33,468 nt of DNA from Leptotrichia trevisanii DSM 22070 (GCF_000482505.1 NZ_KI519446.1:1-33468), one strand, 5' to 3'. Positions 7,106 to 15,153 are shown, numbered from the stretch's first letter. Numbers and translations: made by a program. The notes: generated by a model from the sequence alone, not told the origin.

Positions 7106-8524
7106 TTATATATCAAATACGATAGATTTAACTCTTGTCATGCTTTCTATGCTGTATTTTATTCCTTGAACTCCCGCTCCTGAACCTTTGATTCCTAAGA
7201 ATGGGAAACTGTCAGGCCCTCTTTGAGTCTTGTTATTTATATGTACTGTTCCTACTTCCAGTTTTTCAGCGATTTCAAACGCCAATGGGAAATTTTTGGT
7301 GAATACTGCTGATTGTAGTCCATATTCTGATTTATTTGCAATTTCTACTGCTTCATCCACAGATTTTACTCTGATAATCGGCAATACTGGCCCAAATGGT
7401 TCCTCCCAGGCGATTCTCATATCAGTTGTTACGTTGTCAAAGACTACTGGCCAGATTAAGTTTTTCTCTCTTTTTACTGTTGTCAATGCTTTTGCACCTT
7501 TTTCCTGCGCATCTTTTATCAGTCCTTCAATAAAGTCTGCTGACGAAGTGTCAATTACTGTTGTAATATCAGCATTGTCAAAAGGATCTCCCACAGTTAA
7601 TTTTTCAACTTCCGCTTTTATCAAGCTAGCCAATTTATCTGCAACAGAGTCCATTACAAGCACTCTTTTAATTGCAGTACATCTTTGTCCAGAATAGCTG
7701 AATGCTCCTGCCACTATATTTTTTGCGGCTTTTTCCAAATCAGCGTCCTCCAATACGATTCCAGCGTCTTTTCCACCTAATTCAAGCATAATTGGACGCA
7801 TTCCTGCAAGTTTTCCGATTTTTTCCCCAATTGGTGTACTCCCTGTAAAGTTTATAAAGTTCACTTCCTTATGTTCAATCAAATAATCTCCAATTTCAGA
7901 ACCTTTTCCAGTTACAGAGTTGAATACTCCCGCTGGAATTCCAGCTTCTGCAAATACTTGTGTCAATAATAGTCCACTAATTGAACCTTGTGTAGGCGGC
8001 TTGAAAATTACTACATTTCCTCCAATTAATGCTGGTGCGATTTTTGATGCTGATAAGTTTACTGGATAGTTAAATGGTGCGATTGCAAGTACAACCCCAA
8101 CTGGCTCTCTTTTTACTGCCCCATATTTTCTCTTGCTTCCAGCTTCAAATCCACCACCATTTACAAATTCACCTGTGATTCTAAGTCCTTCTTCTGCAGC
8201 ATATCTAATTAAATCAGCAGTTCTAACAACTTCTGAAATAGCTGCCTTAATTCCTTTTGCGACTTCCTTTGCTAAGTTTTCCCCTATTTTATCCTTATCT
8301 CTTTCAAGAATATCCGCAGCCTTATTCAAATAAGCCGCTCTTTCTACAGCCGACAATGCTCTCCAGGCAGGTAAAGCCTTTCTGGCAGATTCCATGGCAT
8401 AGTCAACTTCTTCTCTTGACATGGCTGGCACAGTTCCAAGCTCTTCCCCGTTTATAGGCGAATAAATAGTTATTGTATTTTTAGAGTCTTTCCATTCTCC
8501 ATTCACTAAATTTTGATAGTTCAT
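7106..8524 (-). CDS. gapN: NADP-dependent non-phosphorylating glyceraldehyde-3-phosphate dehydrogenase
   Basis: The cytoplasmic enzyme oxidises glyceraldehyde-3-phosphate directly to 3-phosphoglycerate, making NADPH and bypassing the ATP-yielding step of glycolysis. The 472-residue length is that of GapN. Recognisable blocks are NGEW near the start, APFNYPVN near 149-156, FKPPTQGSISGLLL near 174-187, the general-base Glu in MLELGGKD near 248, and the catalytic Cys in SGQRCTAIKR at about 282. The C-terminal part contains WEEPFGPVLP and HINNKTQRGPD. Overall it reads closely like the streptococcal enzyme. I start it at ATG 8524 because AGGAGG lies seven bases upstream; a TTG at 8527 would add one residue. 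It has its own terminator. Confidence 0.96.
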   Translation of the reverse strand: MNYQNLVNGEWKDSKNTITIYSPINGEELGTVPAMSREEVDYAMESARKALPAWRALSAVERAAYLNKAADILERDKDKIGENLAKEVAKGIKAAISEVVRTADLIRYAAEEGLRITGEFVNGGGFEAGSKRKYGAVKREPVGVVLAIAPFNYPVNLSASKIAPALIGGNVVIFKPPTQGSISGLLLTQVFAEAGIPAGVFNSVTGKGSEIGDYLIEHKEVNFINFTGSTPIGEKIGKLAGMRPIMLELGGKDAGIVLEDADLEKAAKNIVAGAFSYSGQRCTAIKRVLVMDSVADKLASLIKAEVEKLTVGDPFDNADITTVIDTSSADFIEGLIKDAQEKGAKALTTVKREKNLIWPVVFDNVTTDMRIAWEEPFGPVLPIIRVKSVDEAVEIANKSEYGLQSAVFTKNFPLAFEIAEKLEVGTVHINNKTQRGPDSFPFLGIKGSGAGVQGIKYSIESMTRVKSIVFDI

Positions 8525-8561
8525 CAAAATGCCTCCTTATTTTCATTTTTATATATTTTAT

Positions 8562-8570
8562 ATTTTAGCA
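8562..8570 (-). promoter_or_regulatory. Possible extended -10 element of gapN
   Basis: The minus strand reads TGCTAAAAT (complement of 8562-8570), an extended -10 pattern about 38 bases before the ATG. No convincing -35 is seen, so this is tentative. Confidence 0.35.
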
Positions 8571-8712
8571 TATATTTTTCATAATTAATATAGTTTTTTC
8601 ACATATTTTTCATATTTTCTATTTTCTGAAAAAGTAATAGAAATTTGATTGACTGATAAAATAGAATGTGATATAACAAATGTACGTAAAAAATGGAGAA
8701 AAAAATTTGTAA

Positions 8713-8741
8713 TTGCAAAAAAAATAATATTATATTATAAT
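8713..8741 (+). promoter_or_regulatory. Promoter of the alpha/beta hydrolase gene
   Basis: TTGCAA (8713-8718) and TATAAT (8736-8741) are separated by exactly 17 bases. The start codon of the hydrolase lies about 70 bases downstream. Confidence 0.65.
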
Positions 8742-8811
8742 GAATATGTGTACTTATTTAAAATTAGTGAAAGACTGAGTATTTGATAATATTTTTTCAG
8801 AAAGGAACATG

Positions 8812-9702
8812 ATGGAAAAGCAATATTTTGAGAGTTTTGATAATAAAAAAATCCCTTATCTGTTTTTTGAATCAAAAAGAGAAAAATATAAAAATAATGT
8901 TGTGATATTTCATGGAATGACAGAACCTGTTGATAGATATGCTGAATTTGGGGAGTTTTTGGCTTCCAACGGATACAATGTATTTGTTATGGAAATTCGT
9001 GGGCATGGTGAGCTGAAAGAAAATGAAATTGGAGATTTTGGAAAGGGTGGAATAAAATCTGTCTTTAAGGATATTGATTTCTTTTTTGCAAAAATTTTGA
9101 GCAAAGTTGGAGCAACTCCAAGTAATACAACGATTTTTGGACATAGCATGGGTTCTCTTATTGGAACACGATGGGGAATTAAAAATAAATATAAATATTT
9201 TATTTTATCAGGGTTTCCATTGAAAAATCAGCTGGTAGCCTTAGGCGGACATTTTGCCACTCTTCTGGAAAGAATGATTTTCAAAAAAGTTTCTGTATTT
9301 AATAAATTTATGGAAAAATGCAATGCAAATTTTGAGCCAAATAAAACGAAATTTGACTGGTTGACAAGAGACGAAATTGAAAATAAAAAATACGAAGATA
9401 GTGAACTTTGTGGCTATCCTGTCACACCAAAGTTTTATTCTGGAATTTTTTCCACAATGGGATTTATCAACAGAAATTACAAAAAATTAGACGAACATGC
9501 AAAAATATTGGCTGTCTACGGAACTGATGACAAAGTAATTGACATTCCATATATTAGTAAAATTTTTAATATATTAAGAAAGAAAAAAAGAAGAATAAAT
9601 ATTCTTGAAAATAAAAATGGACGGCACGAATCCCTTAACGAAACAAATAAACACGAAATTTATGATGAAATTTTAAAATGGCTAAATGCAAAAGATTTTT
9701 AA
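8812..9702 (+). CDS. Alpha/beta hydrolase, monoacylglycerol-lipase-like serine hydrolase
   Basis: This cytoplasmic serine hydrolase of about 296 residues resembles lysophospholipase/monoacylglycerol lipase proteins (Hydrolase_4 type). The oxyanion-side HGMTEPVDRY block lies near 35-44 and RGHGE near 64-68. The nucleophile elbow GHSMGS places Ser at about 112. The catalytic Asp is probably in YGTDDKVID and the catalytic His in NGRHESLNE near the C-terminus. No signal peptide is present. Two ATG codons are adjacent (8809 and 8812). The ribosome binding core AGGA is only two bases from the first but five from the second, so I prefer the second. The natural substrate cannot be read from the sequence. 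It appears to be transcribed alone. Confidence 0.85.
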   Translation: MEKQYFESFDNKKIPYLFFESKREKYKNNVVIFHGMTEPVDRYAEFGEFLASNGYNVFVMEIRGHGELKENEIGDFGKGGIKSVFKDIDFFFAKILSKVGATPSNTTIFGHSMGSLIGTRWGIKNKYKYFILSGFPLKNQLVALGGHFATLLERMIFKKVSVFNKFMEKCNANFEPNKTKFDWLTRDEIENKKYEDSELCGYPVTPKFYSGIFSTMGFINRNYKKLDEHAKILAVYGTDDKVIDIPYISKIFNILRKKKRRINILENKNGRHESLNETNKHEIYDEILKWLNAKDF

Positions 9703-9815
9703 TTTATATTTTTAATAAATTTAAATACTTTAGTTAATATATTTTACAAAAAATAATAATATAAACAAAAAATTTAAAAAAATTGCAAAAAATAATAAAT
9801 TTTTATCGAAAAGTA

Positions 9816-9824
9816 TGATATAAT
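9816..9824 (+). promoter_or_regulatory. Extended -10 promoter element of mreB
   Basis: TGATATAAT (9816-9824) is an extended -10 (TGnTATAAT) about 30 bases before the mreB ATG. No good -35 is visible, as expected for an extended -10 promoter. Confidence 0.5.
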
Positions 9825-9853
9825 TAAGGAAGTTAATTTTAATAGGAGGAAAA

Positions 9854-10885
9854 ATGGGAGCATTTGATTTTGTAAAAATATTTAGAGTAAATAAAAGCAT
9901 CTCAATAGATTTGGGAACTGCGAACATATTGATTTATGATAAGCAAAGAAAAAAAATAGTGTTAAATGAGCCATCTGTGGTTGCAAGAGATAGAAAAACT
10001 GGAAAATTAATTGCAGTTGGAAGAGAAGCTAGGGAAATGTTGGGAAAAACTCCTGACAGCATTCAGGCTATCAAGCCTCTGCAAGATGGAGTTATCGCAG
10101 ATATTGACTCAACAAAGGAAATGATTACATACTTTATTCATAAAATTTATGGAAATTCATTATTCAAACCGGAGGTAATGATCTGTGTGCCAATCGAAGT
10201 TACAAGCGTGGAAAGAAAAGCCTTGTTTGATGCGGTAAAAGGTGCTAAAAAGACATACATTATCGAAGAAGGGAGAGCCGCTATCATTGGTTCAGGCGTA
10301 AATATTTCACAACCTGAAGGAAGCATGGTAATTGATATAGGTGGAGGTTCTACTGATATTGCAATTCTTTCACTTGATGAAATTATCGCAAGTAAATCAA
10401 TCAGAATCGCTGGAAACAGATTTGACGAAGATATTGTAAGATATGTAAAAAGAAAATACAACTTGTTAATCGGGGATAGAACTGCTGAAAAAATTAAAAA
10501 GGAAATGGCTACAGCATTAAAGGTTCAGTCGCCTGAAGTTATGGAAATAAAAGGTAGGGATTTGGAATCCGGTATTCCTAACACAGTAGAAATTAACGCA
10601 AATGAAATTTATGAAGCAATTGAAGATTCATTATACCAGGTAGTGAACTCAACAAAAGAAGTTCTTGAAAAATGCCCGCCTGAGCTTGCCGCAGATATTC
10701 TGGATAACGGAATTGTAATGACTGGTGGAGGTTCATTAATCAAAAACTTTGTTGACATGATGGAAAAAGAAGTTGGAATCAAAGTGTTCTTATCTCCAAA
10801 TCCATTGGATTCAGTAGTTTTAGGTGGAGGAGCTGCATTTGACAACAAAAAATTATTAAGAACTCTTCAAATGAAAGAAAATTAA
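9854..10885 (+). CDS. mreB: Rod-shape-determining actin homologue MreB
   Basis: This bacterial actin forms membrane-associated filaments that direct lateral wall synthesis in rod-shaped cells. The 343-residue length is standard. The phosphate-1 loop SIDLGTANILIY lies near residues 17-28, EPSVVA near 39-44, the phosphate-2 loop VIDIGGGSTDIAILS near 159-173, and the adenosine motif MTGGGSLIKN near 292-301. A strong AGGAGG site precedes the ATG. The N-terminal stretch up to the first beta strand (FDFVKIF) could be the membrane-binding amphipathic helix. The holB-like gene follows after 41 bases with no terminator, so the two are probably co-transcribed. Confidence 0.96.
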   Translation: MGAFDFVKIFRVNKSISIDLGTANILIYDKQRKKIVLNEPSVVARDRKTGKLIAVGREAREMLGKTPDSIQAIKPLQDGVIADIDSTKEMITYFIHKIYGNSLFKPEVMICVPIEVTSVERKALFDAVKGAKKTYIIEEGRAAIIGSGVNISQPEGSMVIDIGGGSTDIAILSLDEIIASKSIRIAGNRFDEDIVRYVKRKYNLLIGDRTAEKIKKEMATALKVQSPEVMEIKGRDLESGIPNTVEINANEIYEAIEDSLYQVVNSTKEVLEKCPPELAADILDNGIVMTGGGSLIKNFVDMMEKEVGIKVFLSPNPLDSVVLGGGAAFDNKKLLRTLQMKEN

Positions 10886-10926
10886 TAATATCTGTTGTTA
10901 ATCTAAAAAAGAGAAAATGAGAAAAA

Positions 10927-11880
10927 ATGAAATTACAGGAAATAACTGAAAAATTTAACAATGAAATAAATCAGGATAAAATAAGTGCAAGTTATCTCTT
11001 TTATGGCGATAAGAGAGTTGACTTGCTTTCTTATGCACTAATGTTTTCAAAAATGATTATGACAAAGGATGTGCAGAATGACTCTGAAAAAGAGAAAATA
11101 GAACGGCTTATTAATAATTTCCAGCATCCTGACATTGAAATAATAAATAAAAGCAATGAAAACATAAAAATTAACGAAGTTCGGGAAATCATCTACTCAT
11201 CAATAGAATCTTCCTTTAATTCGCCAAAAAAAATATTTATCCTGTGCGGAATCGAAAACTTGCGAAAAGAATCTTCAAACGCTCTTTTAAAAATTTTGGA
11301 AGAACCCCCACAAAATGTATACTTCATACTTCTATCAAGAACATTAAACATCATTTCCACAATAAAATCCCGTACAATCAAATTTCATCTATCTGGAATG
11401 AACAACGATGAACTGGGAGTCAGCAAAGAAATTTATTATTTTTTTGACGGAAATGAAAATGATATTTTGGAATTTAAAAAACAAAATCTCTCACTTGATG
11501 ATATTGAATTTAAAATTAATACTGTAGAAGATATTTTACAAATTATTTTTGAGATGAAAAATTATGCAACTGGAGAACTGGTTATAAAAAATAATCTGGA
11601 TTTGACGATAAAATATAATAAAAGCATTGAATTGCTGGCACGTCGAATACGTTTTTGGGATATCGAAAATGTATATTTTTTTATAAATGAAATCGAAAGC
11701 GAACTGAAAAAGGAGAAAGAATTTCTGATAAATTTTCTTTCAAAAATCATTATAAATGTGAAGTATTCTGTGGGATCAAACGAATTAAGAAAACTGATAA
11801 ATTTGAAAAATAGCATTAGAAGCAATGTAAATGTAAAAAGTGTGATTTTTAACTTTTTTGATATTTTGCAAAGTTCTTAA
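10927..11880 (+). CDS. holB: DNA polymerase III delta-prime-like clamp-loader subunit
   Basis: This 317-residue AAA+ relative matches the delta-prime (HolB) subunit of the clamp loader. The diagnostic region is EVREII near 88-93, then IFILCGIENL near 110-119 and SSNALLKILEEPP near 123-135, followed by NIISTIKSRT, which carries the SRT/sensor-1 area. The P-loop position near residue 27 reads YGDKRVDLLSYAL instead of GxxGxGKT, and the zinc-binding cysteines are absent. It is therefore not expected to bind ATP, as is usual for delta-prime subunits. The ribosome binding site is weak (AGAGAAAATGAGAA), which may couple its translation to mreB upstream. The C-terminal half is divergent. Confidence 0.82.
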   Translation: MKLQEITEKFNNEINQDKISASYLFYGDKRVDLLSYALMFSKMIMTKDVQNDSEKEKIERLINNFQHPDIEIINKSNENIKINEVREIIYSSIESSFNSPKKIFILCGIENLRKESSNALLKILEEPPQNVYFILLSRTLNIISTIKSRTIKFHLSGMNNDELGVSKEIYYFFDGNENDILEFKKQNLSLDDIEFKINTVEDILQIIFEMKNYATGELVIKNNLDLTIKYNKSIELLARRIRFWDIENVYFFINEIESELKKEKEFLINFLSKIIINVKYSVGSNELRKLINLKNSIRSNVNVKSVIFNFFDILQSS

Positions 11881-11903
11881 AACTAATTGAATAAAATTAA
11901 TAA

Positions 11904-11947
11904 TACTAAACCCCATTTAAAAATAGGAATATATTTTTATAATGGGG
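11904..11947. repeat. Short MITE-like palindrome after holB
   Basis: ATACTAAACCCCATT repeats the end sequence of the element at 1238-1339. CCCCATT-TAAAAATA (11911-11925) pairs with TATTTTTA-TAATGGGG (11932-11947) around a six-base loop, with one bulged base. There is no T tract, so it is not a classical terminator, though it could stop transcription or protect the mRNA 3' end of the mreB-holB unit. Confidence 0.6.
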
Positions 11948-12047
11948 ATATTTAATAACTAATTTATAATCATTCAATTAAATTATTTTTTAACTATTTT
12001 GATTAATAAATATTTTTTTATATTATTATATTTTTTCTTTTTATTTT

Positions 12048-12169
12048 CGTAGGATTGCTCATTGCCGCAAATCCTACAACCTATGGCTAGTCTACGACAT
12101 TTATTCTGTACTGACAAAAAACTCGCTGTGCTCAAACAGTTTTGCCAGCACAGAAAAATGCTCCGACGG
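12048..12169 (+). repeat. Structured repeat, copy A (left arm of an inverted pair)
   Basis: A first hairpin has stem GTAGGATT (12049-12056) and AATCCTAC (12070-12077) around a 13-base loop. A linker with CTATGGCTAG follows. A second hairpin pairs 12104-12119 with 12140-12155 (14 of 16 pairs; the two exceptions are A-C on this strand and would be G-U on the other). Inside it lie AACTCG and CTCAAACA. The copy ends with GCTCCGACGG (12160-12169). The first 51 bases match copy A' at 12658-12708 in inverted orientation at 48 of 51 positions. Confidence 0.85.
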
Positions 12170-12352
12170 ACTTAGTTTATAAAAAATGAAAATCATATTT
12201 TAATTATTTGAAAATATTAGGTTTTTATTCTTTTCTAGAAAATTTTGTAATAAATCTGTTATTTAAATAGAAAATAATATTAATTTAGACTACTCTGTTT
12301 AATAATTGTTTATTTAATTTAATTTAATTTTATTTATATTTAGTTTTTTTAT

Positions 12353-12510
12353 GTAAAGGTATCAAACACCATGCCCTTACAACCCCGCTTCTCGAATTTC
12401 AATTTTACAGTAAAAGACAAAACTCGCTTTTAACAAAAGTAATTTTAATTTCATAAGGTTATTACCAACTTAAATATAATAGAAAAGCTCAAACAAGTTG
12501 TCTTTTACTG
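12353..12510 (+). repeat. Structured repeat, copy B
   Basis: The head hairpin pairs GTAAAGGTAT (12353-12362) with ATGCCCTTAC (12371-12380) around CAAACACC, with one A-C and one G-T. After AACCCCGCTT comes a long hairpin: CAGTAAAAGACAA (12408-12420) pairs perfectly with TTGTCTTTTACTG (12498-12510). Inside that stem, AACTC and CTCAAACA flank a further 6-bp stem (GCTTTT 12426-12431 with AAAAGC 12483-12488). The element lies between the two inverted copies A and A'. Confidence 0.8.
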
Positions 12511-12581
12511 AAAAATTAGAATCTCGAAAATTTATAATAACTATTTTTCTTTAACTAAGATAAATTTTTTAGTTTTAAAAA

Positions 12582-12708
12582 CCGACGGAGCTTTTATTTG
12601 TTCAACTACGACTATTTGACGACTGGAAGGAGGAGTTTCGTAGTTGGGCAAATAAAAGTCGTAGTCTAGCCATAGGTTGCAGGATTTGCGGCAATGAGCA
12701 ATCCTGCG
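12582..12708 (-). repeat. Structured repeat, copy A' (right arm of an inverted pair)
   Basis: Read on the minus strand it starts with the 51-base block shared with copy A (12658-12708), including hairpin stems GCAGGATT and AATCCTGC. The variable hairpin follows: CTTTTATTTG pairs perfectly with CAAATAAAAG (12649-12658 with 12591-12600), then AACTACGA with TCGTAGTT (12638-12645 with 12604-12611). An inner AACTC and TCAAATA are also present. It ends in GCTCCGTCGG (complement of 12582-12591). The variable hairpin has no sequence similarity to that of copy A yet pairs fully. Confidence 0.85.
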
Positions 12709-12863
12709 AAAAATAAAGAAAAACATAATAAAAATAGTAAAAACTATTATTAAACAAAATAATCTAATATTAAATCCTGTTAAGAGCAAGAAATTTTAAT
12801 TCTTTGATAAATATATTTAATTCAAAATTTATTAAATATACACTATTTGAATGGGAAATAATA

Positions 12864-13724
12864 TTAATTTTTATCTTTTACTATCGGAACCCAAAGTTCC
12901 ATTTCATAGTCAGAACTATACATATCTCCTTCACCATAAACTTCAAAATCAGGTGTTCCAGCGTGTCTGTAACCTTGTTCTGGGAAAAATGTCCCTGTCA
13001 CATATTTCCATCCTTCATGAATGCAATTTGGAACAATTCCCTTCAATTTTACTACAGCATATTCAGCTTCTGGAACTTCAAGTATATTAAGTCCCAAATC
13101 GTTTGCTTCGGTAACATTTTGAATATCGTATCCAGCCATATAGTTTACAGTAAACTTGCTTTCACAATTTTCATTTTTCTCAATTTCATAGCAAGCTCCA
13201 TAACTTTGTCTATTTCCTAAATTTTCTAATTTTTCTGGAGATACTTTTTTAAAAAGTTTATCCCAGACATTAGGAAAATCACCACCTTCTTCAATTCTTT
13301 CCACCAATCCTGCAATTTTAAAAGCCGATTTTTTCATAACTTTGATGTCCATATTTTTTCCTCCTTCAATACTTAAAGATAATCTTATAGGAGAAAAAAT
13401 TTGAAATGCACTTCCTTTTCTGACTTCCTTTGGTGTGTATCCATGAAATTTCTTGAATGCCAAGGAAAATGAATCTTGAGATTCATAGCCGTATTTAAAG
13501 GCTATTTCTATTATCTTTTCATCGCTTTCACGTAAATCTATCGCAGCACAGCTCAACTTTCTAAAGCGAACATACTCGCTTAACGGATAATCCACCATAA
13601 TTGAGAACATTCTGCTAAACAGCGGATACGAATATCCAGAAAGCAATGCAATCTTTCTCTCGTCAATTCTATCAGTCAAGGTATCTTCGATATATTTCAT
13701 CGTTTCATTAAATGCCTTAATCAT
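12864..13724 (-). CDS. AraC-family regulator with GyrI-like effector domain
   Basis: This 286-residue cytoplasmic transcription regulator carries a DNA-binding domain of two helix-turn-helix units at residues 1-105. The second recognition region is the stretch IIEIAFKYGYESQDSF followed by FKKFHGYTPKEVR, the standard AraC ending. A C-terminal domain of about 125-286 has the GyrI/effector-binding layout seen in Rob- and BmrR-like sensors (KVMKKSAFKIAGL start, WDKLF near 153-157, EVPEAEYAVVKLKG near 216-229, E-LWVPI end). Such proteins usually sense small hydrophobic or cationic compounds and activate efflux or detoxification genes. AGGAGG precedes the ATG. No obvious target operon is adjacent, so it may act elsewhere. 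Confidence 0.88.
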   Translation of the reverse strand: MIKAFNETMKYIEDTLTDRIDERKIALLSGYSYPLFSRMFSIMVDYPLSEYVRFRKLSCAAIDLRESDEKIIEIAFKYGYESQDSFSLAFKKFHGYTPKEVRKGSAFQIFSPIRLSLSIEGGKNMDIKVMKKSAFKIAGLVERIEEGGDFPNVWDKLFKKVSPEKLENLGNRQSYGACYEIEKNENCESKFTVNYMAGYDIQNVTEANDLGLNILEVPEAEYAVVKLKGIVPNCIHEGWKYVTGTFFPEQGYRHAGTPDFEVYGEGDMYSSDYEMELWVPIVKDKN

Positions 13725-13803
13725 ATATTTTTCCTCCTTACACTAAAAGTATATATGATTTTTCGACTTTTTTCCCGATAATTCCTGTACAAATTTTATA
13801 GTT

Positions 13804-14622
13804 TTAAAATTCAAAAAACTCCTCAATCGTAGTTTTCAATCCATGCTTCACATTTGAAGTTGAAATAAATTTAGAGATGCTTTTGATTTCAGGAATTGCA
13901 TTTTCCACAGCCACAGGCATTCCCACGTACTCCAGCAACGGCTTATCGTTCGCACTGTCACCAACCGCAATCATTTCTTCAGGCTTTATATTCTCAATTT
14001 CCCCTAATTTTTTCAATGTTTTCCCTTTATCCACATTTTTGTTAGCAATTTCTAGGAAGATTGGTTTTGAAATGGCGATAAAATAATCATTCCCGTGGAC
14101 TTTATTCATATGTTTTTCTGCCATTAATACTTCTTCAGGCGTTCCAATAATCATACATTTTGTAGTTTTGTCTATTCCTTTTTTTTCTAAATCTTCAAGT
14201 GAATCAAATTTTTGGAATTTCATTTTACATTGATTTGTTTCATACATTACTCCATCTGTCGATTCTGTCCCATAAATCGTATCCCCAACGTACAAAATCA
14301 TCGGAACATTTATTTCCTTTGAAACTTTATAAACATTTTCTATATCCTTTTTCCCCAGTCCCTCGTGAAAAATTACTTCATTTGTCTTCATATCAATTAA
14401 TTCTCCACCGTTAAATGCCAAGACATAACCTTCATACTTATCCATTTGAAGCTCTTTTGCATATTCAAACATCGCATAACTAGGCCTACCGCTTGCAAGC
14501 ACAAATTTAACACCCTTTTCCTTCTGAACTTTCACAATCGCCTCAACGTTTTCACTTGTTATCCCATGCTCCTCATCAAGCAATGTCCCATCCATATCCG
14601 TTGCAATTAGCTTGTAATTCAT
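13804..14622 (-). CDS. Cof-type HAD-superfamily hydrolase (sugar or cofactor phosphatase)
   Basis: This 272-residue cytoplasmic phosphatase is of the Cof/YidA subgroup with a C2-type cap. The nucleophile motif DMDGTLL lies at residues 9-15, motif II in VLASGR near 41-46, the lysine region in NKNVDKGKTLKKLGEI near 193-208, and the metal-binding GDSANDKPLL near 221-230. Members dephosphorylate sugar phosphates, flavin or pyridoxal cofactors; the substrate cannot be read here. GAGAGG precedes the ATG. It lies 22 bases downstream of the decayed threonine aldolase gene on the same strand, so the two probably once formed an operon. Confidence 0.9.
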   Translation of the reverse strand: MNYKLIATDMDGTLLDEEHGITSENVEAIVKVQKEKGVKFVLASGRPSYAMFEYAKELQMDKYEGYVLAFNGGELIDMKTNEVIFHEGLGKKDIENVYKVSKEINVPMILYVGDTIYGTESTDGVMYETNQCKMKFQKFDSLEDLEKKGIDKTTKCMIIGTPEEVLMAEKHMNKVHGNDYFIAISKPIFLEIANKNVDKGKTLKKLGEIENIKPEEMIAVGDSANDKPLLEYVGMPVAVENAIPEIKSISKFISTSNVKHGLKTTIEEFFEF

Positions 14623-14644
14623 AAAATCCTCTCGCTTTCTCTAT

Positions 14645-14998
14645 TTATAATAATTTTACTAATTCATTCAAATCTTTTTCCGTAGTTGCCCAGCTTGTTG
14701 CCAGCCTTATCACTGTGTGTTTTTCATCATATTTTTCCCAGAATGAAAAACTTACGTTTTTTGCCAATTCTTCCATTTTTGTATTTTTAATTATGATAAA
14801 CTGTTGATTTGTAGGTGATTCAAGATAAAATCTGTAATTTTTTTGGTGCAGAATATTTTTTAATTTTTCAGCTAAATCTATTACATGTTTTCCAATCCTT
14901 TTGTACAAGTCATCTGAAAATAATGTATCAAACTGGATTCCAAGAAGTCTTCCCTTTGCGAGCAATGCTCCTTGCGTATAATCATTTGTAAAATATAA
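14645..14998 (-). pseudogene. Threonine aldolase with a large in-frame internal deletion
   Basis: The minus-strand frame starting near 14998 reads LYFTNDYTQGA, which fits the first dozen residues of PLP-dependent low-specificity threonine aldolases. It then passes directly into LLAKGRLLGIQF, which belongs to their C-terminal domain. The remainder (SPTNQQF, FWEKYDEKHTVIRLATSWAT) is the normal C-terminus. About 200-230 central residues, including the PLP-binding lysine, are therefore missing, apparently by a deletion that joined two Gly-Ala sites. No ATG is in place at the expected start: AGG precedes the Leu codon, and the first in-frame ATG-like start is far inside. The product, if made, cannot be catalytic. 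The reference layout is from recall of the family. Confidence 0.8.
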
Positions 14999-15153
14999 CC
15001 TTTCTGTAAAACCGATGCTTTATATTCGTATTATACAGGAAATTGGAAGAAAAGTCCATATAAATGAAAAGCCTTTTAAATAATGCCACAGTACCATTTT
15101 CGTGCTTTTACTCTCTCTTATATATATCTGTTTCATTATATTTTAACCTTCTA

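Larger units (their letters stand above)
11881..12863. other. Nearly 1 kb without genes, rich in structured repeats
   Basis: The stretch holds a MITE-like hairpin (11904-11947), two inverted copies of a structured repeat (12048-12169 and 12582-12708), and one more family member between them (12353-12510). An AT-only 10-bp hairpin (12812-12840) lies just past the end of the AraC-type gene. An open frame of 82 codons on the minus strand (12541-12789) runs through the right repeat copy, but I regard it as a by-product of the repeat. The AT-rich remainder shows nothing I can interpret. Confidence 0.6.

Noticed and set aside
7230-7697. Long plus-strand open frame inside gapN
   Set aside because: It is a shadow of gapN, which has full family identity on the minus strand.
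12048-12708. CRISPR-like array or complete insertion sequence
   Set aside because: The repeats are inverted, only a few in number and unevenly spaced, and no transposase or Cas gene is present. The pattern fits structured elements, not an array or an IS.
12541-12789. Open frame of 82 codons on the minus strand
   Set aside because: It runs straight through structured repeat copy A', has no convincing ribosome binding site, and its peptide follows the repeat: copy A gives a parallel frame (RRIAHCRKS-NLWL) without any start. The pairing constraint explains the conservation better than coding.
12812-12840. AT-only hairpin (10-bp stem) as terminator of the AraC-type gene
   Set aside because: The stem contains only A-T pairs and lacks a following T tract on the minus strand, so it is too weak to call.
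12804-13220. Plus-strand open frame of 138 codons
   Set aside because: It overlaps the AraC/GyrI-type gene on the other strand, has no ribosome binding site and shows no protein-like composition.
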